A DNA stretch of 64,000 nt from Parabacteroides johnsonii DSM 18315 (GTDB lineage Bacteria; Bacteroidota; Bacteroidia; Bacteroidales; Tannerellaceae), in NCBI RefSeq assembly GCF_025151045.1, contig NZ_CP102285.1, forward strand, positions 62,001 to 126,000. Reading direction: 5' to 3'. Each line of letters begins with the position of its first letter. Position 1 is the first letter of the stretch. Positions 60,801 through 64,000 of the stretch are shown piece by piece. The notes under the pieces are model-generated. The model was not told where the DNA came from and ran no database searches. It was given only the letters and a program-made list of their open reading frames with translations. Made by a program: the position numbers and the translations under genes.

Positions 60801-62286
60801 ACTGACAATCATACCAGGACCGGCTCCTACAGAGGATTTCCTTTATAAGGCTGTAGAACATAGTGCCCGTTTTCTGATGATGGTTCGCCGTTTCAATATC
60901 CAGTTTACGAATTCTGCCGGTATGATGTTGCCCGGTTTTCGTCCGGAGATCGGTGATATCTTTGGTCAGGGACATTCTTCATTTGGTCTTTCTCCGGGTA
61001 TCGGTTTTGCGTTCGGTGATGTGCGTCGCAGCTATATAGATGAGGCGTATGAAAAAGGTTGGCTGATTACGGATACTGAAAGAGACGTAAATGCAGCTAT
61101 CATGACCAGTACAAAGAACTTGAATATACGGGCAAATCTTGAACCGATTACAGGATTGAAGATTGATTTGACGGCACTTCGTAATGATACGCGTAATACA
61201 GAAATACAATTTATGTATGAAGGTATGCCGGAAATTATGGGAGGTAACTTTACTATGACGACAATCGCATTGGGAAGTGCCTTCGGGGGGAGTGGAAATG
61301 CCATGAACAACTATTCTTCGAAAGCCTTTGACAGGTTGTTGGCAAACCGAGAGATCATCGCCCAGCGTATCGAAAGCAAGTATTCGGGCTTGAAATATCC
61401 GGATGTGGGCTTTATCCATGATCAAGGTTTGGGAGGAATGCCTTATAATCCGGGAACCGATAATGTGAACGGCGTCAACCGGAATTCGGCGGATGTTCTG
61501 ATTCCTGCATTTCTGGCTGCTTATACCGGTAAGGATCCAAAGAAGGTGGGCTTGACGGCTTTCCCTTCATTAAAGAGTATGTTGCCTAACTGGCGTATCA
61601 CTTACGACGGTTTGATCAAGATTCCGGCTGTCAAGAAGTATTTCAAGAGTGTGACGTTAAGCCATCAGTATCGTTGTTCCTATGCGGTAGGTGCTTTTAC
61701 CTCCTTCTTAAACTGGGTGGATGCCGGACAGGACGGATTGGGATATATTCAGTCGATCCTGAATGACAACCCGACACCGTCGTCCCCTTATTCGATTTCG
61801 TCTGTCAGCCTTACCGAAGCATTTAGTCCTTTGTTGGGTGCAGATGCTACCCTGTTAAATAACGTGACGGTTCGGGCGGACTATTCGACTACTCGCAATT
61901 TGAGTTTGAATACGACATCTTACCAGTTGGTTGAAGCGCTTTCCAAGAAAGTGACGATCGGTCTGGGTTATAAATATGCTGAGTTTAATAAGGTGTTGAA
62001 GATGAAGAAGACACGTGATTTCAGTAATGACCTCACCGTTCGTTTGGATTTTTCGTACAATAAAATGCAATCATTGATCCGCAAAATTGACACGCAGTTG
62101 ACGCAGGCTACCAGTGGTAACATAGCAAAGACAATCTCGTTCTCGGCTGATTACGGTTTGAGCCGTGCGTTGACGATTCGTGCATTCTATGATATCCAGA
62201 TCAACGAACCGCTGATATCGAGTGCTTCTTATCCGACTTCGAACTCAAACTATGGTATTAGTCTGAGATTCTCTCTCGCACAGTAG
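54835..62286 (+). CDS. sprA: SprA/Sov, outer-membrane translocon of type IX secretion
   Basis: 2483 aa from ATG 54835 (MRRTLKFILWITILLFGAGLYS, a signal peptide). The frame opens at 54802, but that start lies in a repeat. Forms the giant 36-strand beta-barrel through which T9SS cargo crosses the outer membrane. Typical features include the early DMQFNIGAAERIFGPGGVRVKTQGSAEVELG segment, many alternating beta strands, and a C-terminal strand ending in SNYGISLRFSLAQ. No internal frameshift. Strong sign of a Porphyromonadaceae/Tannerellaceae type host. Confidence 0.95.
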   Translation: MRRTLKFILWITILLFGAGLYSMNTDFLAYAMSLPDTELLVVPDDTVPKVRTRFPVAKTVPEEYQDLTKQSPADLKTPDNVKSVVEYDIRTGTYVVRTKLGDADLTTPISLTPEEYQDYSFQKSVQSYYRQKNEEEFQKAANKQFNLADMQFNIGAAERIFGPGGVRVKTQGSAEVELGLKQNKTKNPSLPERARNRTFFNFDENVQLNVQASVGSKVNFDMNYNTETSFDFDSKKLKLAYTGEEDEIIKSLEAGNVSMTTSNSLINGGAALFGMKADLQFGKLRVNALFAQQESESKTVSSKGGVQTKPFELTIDQYDENRHFFLSHYFRDRYDEAVKNLNTISSPVTISKVEVWVTNKRATYDQARNVVAFADLAEHANISNTAVVSPSGALSIPYNNTNTLYNTLNQQFSGARDISTVNQALGGTFVNGTEYEEVESARLLDASEYTVNTKLGYISLKTQLQADEVLAVAYNYTYSDGKTYQVGEFSTDNPSSAASCLYVKLLKGITMSPDMPFWDLMMKNIYSLGAYSVQKEKFKLNIMYQSDTTGTYVNYLPEGAIANQILLRVLNLDSYDSNNQPHPDGIYDFIEGVTVLADNGKIIFPSVEPFGSYLRKKINNDAIADKYVFQELYDSTLTVARQIAEKNKFKLEGEYKASSGAEIQLGASNVARGSVKVTAGGAILTENVDYTVDYTSGVVTILNESIISAGTPVSVSLENQTAYNMQRKTMMGLDLNYQFNPNLMLGATIMHMSEMPLTTKTTMGDEAIKNTLWGVNMSYKGESQWLTNVFDKLPLLNLSKPSQISFNAEFAHLIAGHYENKNTGGYSYLDDFESTQSNFDLSDPYPWQLSSVPYDDGTPQLFPEAGLTNNIDYGKSRALLAWYTIDGLFTRKNSSLRPKYITTKDLSNHYVRAIETRELFPQRQQSMSESNTLTVLNMAYYPQERGPYNLDADNINPDGTLQNPEKRFGGMMRKIDQSDFETANVEYIEFWMLDPFIYDRQTAGGDLYFNLGEISEDILKDEKKFFENGLPIDGDTSKVDYTVWGKVPKQQSTVYAFDNTAGARLLQDVGLNGLSSDEEKEYPAYQDYLNKLRQKLNATTLTEMENDPLQLSPFFDPAGDKFHYFRGSDYDSQEVDILTRYKRYNGTEGNSKDINDSGERYSTSSKTVPDVEDINQDNTLNKNEKYFEYKVRITPQDTVVGENFIADKRTSLVRLADGTTESVTWYQFKIPVRQYQRRVGAINDFKTIRFMRMYMTGFKESVVLRFGTLQLVRGEWRSYEQDLSDPKMPPAVKGKLEVSTVNIEENSDRDPVSYTLPPGVSRVLDPSQPQIRQENEQALSLKITDLAAQDARAVYKNTNYDLRQYKRLQLFTHAEAPKLDVNDLADGDLAVFIRLGSDYKNNYYEYEVPLKLTPHGEYNYNNSEHQKIVWPAENMLNFRLEILTDLKLERNREKRSGANGVSFQTIYSGRDPDNEGNTIRVKGNPSLSEVKTVMIGVRNVRNKLKSGEVWVNELRLTDFNEEGGWAANANLNVALSDLGTVNVGGRIETAGFGALDQSLNERRMEDFKQYNVATSIELGKLFPEKAQVSIPFYYAYSKETYDPKYNPLDQDVKLKDAIDKAETKAEKDSIRNYSQDRTVIKSVSFNNVRVNIKSKNPMPYDPANFTLGYSYSINDKKNPETEYETTKDYRANFAYSYVPYVKPIKPFDKLLKKNNGYTRYAKQLAFNVAPSINFQTAMMRNYYEIKLRDLTGAATGVSNDIPVTFSQNFYWDRAFSLNWAFTNNLNITFSSGTNARIEEPYVQVNKELNPDGYQLWKDSVKKSIADLGTPMKYDQQFMATWQLPLQLIPVLDWTNASLSYNATYNWDRGATVSEDIEMGNTIKNQRQFDLQANLNLLSLYNKNKYLKKINQKFNNTRATAKKPEKKKKPKLEKEIVLNPDSATVVEHGMFTKKVQITARRTDGRVYKVKFKPINFAQVKILNQDTVRLKLTIIPGPAPTEDFLYKAVEHSARFLMMVRRFNIQFTNSAGMMLPGFRPEIGDIFGQGHSSFGLSPGIGFAFGDVRRSYIDEAYEKGWLITDTERDVNAAIMTSTKNLNIRANLEPITGLKIDLTALRNDTRNTEIQFMYEGMPEIMGGNFTMTTIALGSAFGGSGNAMNNYSSKAFDRLLANREIIAQRIESKYSGLKYPDVGFIHDQGLGGMPYNPGTDNVNGVNRNSADVLIPAFLAAYTGKDPKKVGLTAFPSLKSMLPNWRITYDGLIKIPAVKKYFKSVTLSHQYRCSYAVGAFTSFLNWVDAGQDGLGYIQSILNDNPTPSSPYSISSVSLTEAFSPLLGADATLLNNVTVRADYSTTRNLSLNTTSYQLVEALSKKVTIGLGYKYAEFNKVLKMKKTRDFSNDLTVRLDFSYNKMQSLIRKIDTQLTQATSGNIAKTISFSADYGLSRALTIRAFYDIQINEPLISSASYPTSNSNYGISLRFSLAQ

Positions 62287-62319
62287 TTCAGGCAGGGTGA
62301 TGTGTCCGGATTTTTTTCA

Positions 62320-62327
62320 TACTTTTG
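62320..62327 (+). promoter_or_regulatory. Promoter (-7 box) of the NTase-like gene
   Basis: TACTTTTG fits TAnnTTTG, 25 bases before ATG 62353. Confidence 0.55.
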
Positions 62328-62352
62328 CAGCATTTATTTAAAAGGATAGAAA

Positions 62353-62937
62353 ATGGACATTCTCGATATTGCACACCGGAATCAACAAAAAGCCTGGAAG
62401 ATAGTAGAAGCAACCCGTATCATTCCGATATGGGAAAGCATAGGGGCGAAAGTGAATCTGGTCGGTTCTCTGCGTACTGGACTACTAATGAAGCATCGGG
62501 ACATAGATTTCCATGTCTATACCTCTGAGATCAGTTTGTCTGACAGTTTCCGTGCAATGGCTGAACTTGCCGCGAATATATCAGTCAAAAAGATAGAGTG
62601 TGTCAATCTTCTGCATACTGTCGAGGCTTGCATCGAATGGCATGCATGGTGCGAGGATGGGGAGGGAGAACTTTGGCAGATCGATATGATCCATATTCAG
62701 GAAGGCTCCCGCTATGATGGTTATTTCGAGAATGTAGCTGACCGTATTTTGGCGGTCCTGACTGAGGATACGCGACATGCTATTTTGAATTTAAAATACG
62801 AAACTCCGGAAACGGAAAAGATAATGGGGATAGAATATTACCAGGCCGTTATCCAGGCTGGAGTACGAACGTATGCCGAATTTGAAGAGTGGCGTAAGTT
62901 GCATCCGGTTACTGGTGTTGTCGAATGGTTGCCTTGA
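62353..62937 (+). CDS. Nucleotidyltransferase-fold protein (194 aa)
   Basis: VGSLRTGLLMKHRDIDFHVY at about residues 36-55 shows the GS...DxD metal site of the pol-beta/MNT nucleotidyltransferase fold, with a third acidic region ELWQIDMIHI near residue 115. Otherwise no family assigned; some Bacteroidales proteins like this carry unrelated product names in databases. Soluble, own promoter, single gene. Substrate unknown. Confidence 0.75.
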   Translation: MDILDIAHRNQQKAWKIVEATRIIPIWESIGAKVNLVGSLRTGLLMKHRDIDFHVYTSEISLSDSFRAMAELAANISVKKIECVNLLHTVEACIEWHAWCEDGEGELWQIDMIHIQEGSRYDGYFENVADRILAVLTEDTRHAILNLKYETPETEKIMGIEYYQAVIQAGVRTYAEFEEWRKLHPVTGVVEWLP

Positions 62938-63296
62938 CTGCTTTGATTCACGTCTGACATTTTTTCTTATATACCTTTCGCTTTGTTATTACGGTCGTGT
63001 CCTACATGTCTGTGTCTCTACCGGCTTTTTTGCGATTATCGAAACTTGTTTTTATTTTTTATACGGATAATATAAATATAGTCTTTATTTATCCTTCTTG
63101 TGCATATAAAGCAACGTGCTTCTTACTTAATAGCATTATTAGTCATTCTTCATGGCTCCTGTTTTCTGTATCAGAAATACATATCCTTTCCTATTCTATT
63201 TGATTTACTGAAATTTGCAATACTGAAAATATTTATACGATGGATATCCTGTTGTATAGGTAACGGAAGGGATATTAATTTACAGAAACAGAGTAT
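62938..63296. other. AT-rich intergenic region before the fimbrillin-like gene
   Basis: No gene supported; the short frames here have poor starts and composition. I see no clear promoter box or hairpin. Confidence 0.5.
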
Positions 63297-64000
63297 ATGG
63301 TATATAAAAATATAATTTATGTTTTACTACTGGCGGTATTGTCCTCTTGTGTAGATGAAACTCTTGTCGAGCGTAATGCGGATGGGGCATTTATCTCTAT
63401 CAAGGGAATGGGAGTACAGAGTGCTACACATGCAGGAAGCTCGGAAGATTATGTCATTCGGACGCTTCGTGTTCTGACTTTTGATCCTTCAACTGGCAAT
63501 TGTATAACGAATATACGCTATAAGGCTTCACAGAATGATATTATACGGCATCCGGTTACGGTAGGCAGCTATGACTTTGTCTTTCTGGCCAATGAACCGG
63601 TAACCGATACTTCTATCGAAGGCCGGCTGTCGGCCATCTCGCGTTACGATGATCTGAATAACATCGCTTTCCCTGAAAGTTACTTTACTTCCGAGCGGAT
63701 CATTCCGATGATACAGGAAATCAAGAATGTCACGATCCTGGATAGTGGTCAGGGGGCCAGGTTGGAAGACGGGACGACGACTTCTCTGTTGCAGTTAGCC
63801 TTAGACAGGTTGGCCGTGCGTGTCGATGTCGTGTTGGAGGCGGTAGCTGCTTTGGATAATTTTGATGATGCCTTTACGGGGGTTACGTTCAGCGGTATTC
63901 CAAATTTGGTTCCTTTGACGGCTAATTATAACGGTACGCCAGTAGAGCGGAGCACCACTCGGACATTTACACGTGATAAAAGCTATTTCTCTGATACGAT
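63297..64000 (+). CDS. Fimbrillin-like lipoprotein (FimA/Mfa-type), 5' part
   Basis: Begins MVYKNIIYVLLLAVLSSCVDE: a lipoprotein signal with lipobox LSSC. The frame stays open to the window end (234 codons), so the gene is cut by the window. The N-terminal domain reads like FimA/Mfa/FimB-type fimbrial subunits: SEDYVIRTLRVLTFDPSTG, VGSYDFVFLANEP and LLQLALDRLAVRVDV are characteristic. Such proteins form the surface fimbriae or their anchors in Bacteroidales. The start at 63297 is the only one that gives the signal. Confidence 0.8.
   Translation, partial: MVYKNIIYVLLLAVLSSCVDETLVERNADGAFISIKGMGVQSATHAGSSEDYVIRTLRVLTFDPSTGNCITNIRYKASQNDIIRHPVTVGSYDFVFLANEPVTDTSIEGRLSAISRYDDLNNIAFPESYFTSERIIPMIQEIKNVTILDSGQGARLEDGTTTSLLQLALDRLAVRVDVVLEAVAALDNFDDAFTGVTFSGIPNLVPLTANYNGTPVERSTTRTFTRDKSYFSDT

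Overview
The window reads as one large integrative and conjugative element (ICE) of the Bacteroidales CTnDOT type (about 1 to 48.8 kb) joined to host chromosome (about 48.9 to 64 kb). The host is probably Parabacteroides. The chromosomal part carries dxs, trkA, trkH, ruvA and a 2.5-kb-residue SprA (type IX secretion translocon). A fimbrillin-like lipoprotein runs off the end, and several promoters fit the Bacteroidetes pattern (-33 TTTG, -7 TAnnTTTG). Genus assignment is inference: T9SS is present in Parabacteroides and normally missing from Bacteroides.

Layout. (a) 0.3-7.7 kb, plus strand: ICE accessory genes, mostly of unknown function, including a methylase-like protein without a visible NPPY motif. 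(b) 7.7-8.7 kb: a three-gene HigBA-like toxin-antitoxin module. (c) 8.7-22.6 kb, minus strand: lysozyme and traQ back to traE, the mating-pair apparatus. traP (primase) is split by a 2483-nt group II intron. (d) 22.7-28.6 kb: low-GC cargo between traE and traD, with a 915-residue protein ending in three membrane segments, an IS66 wreck, and a LysM polymorphic toxin with two paralogous small membrane proteins (probable immunity). (e) 28.7-30.9 kb: traD, traC, traB, traA. (f) 30.9-31.7 kb: nine 40-bp tandem repeats, an array of 10-bp operator-like repeats and an oriT-like set of inverted repeats. No mob genes follow. (g) 32.5-46.5 kb, minus strand, AT-rich: one tightly packed 14-gene operon with four different radical SAM proteins, two methyltransferases, two glycosyltransferase-type proteins (one fused to a CE4 deacetylase), a UDP-sugar dehydrogenase and epimerase pair, an ADP-ribosylglycohydrolase, a metallophosphoesterase and a PHP hydrolase. 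I recognise no described pathway with this set. (h) 46.9-48.6 kb: small genes and two excisionase-like HTH proteins. (i) 48.82 kb: a 3' tRNA fragment plus terminator, the probable right attachment junction.

How the parts may work together. Arrays of a 10-bp direct repeat (consensus near TGATGACATC), in register with the DNA helical turn, lie upstream of traE, traA and the HTH gene pair. Two arrays abut the -33 position directly. This suggests one activator driving transfer and excision together. The cargo in (d) sits between two separately promoted tra units, so it need not disrupt transfer. The operon in (g) has its own XRE regulator and promoter upstream and a terminator downstream, as expected of self-contained cargo. 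Relaxase, coupling protein and integrase are not in this window and would have to lie to the left or be lost.
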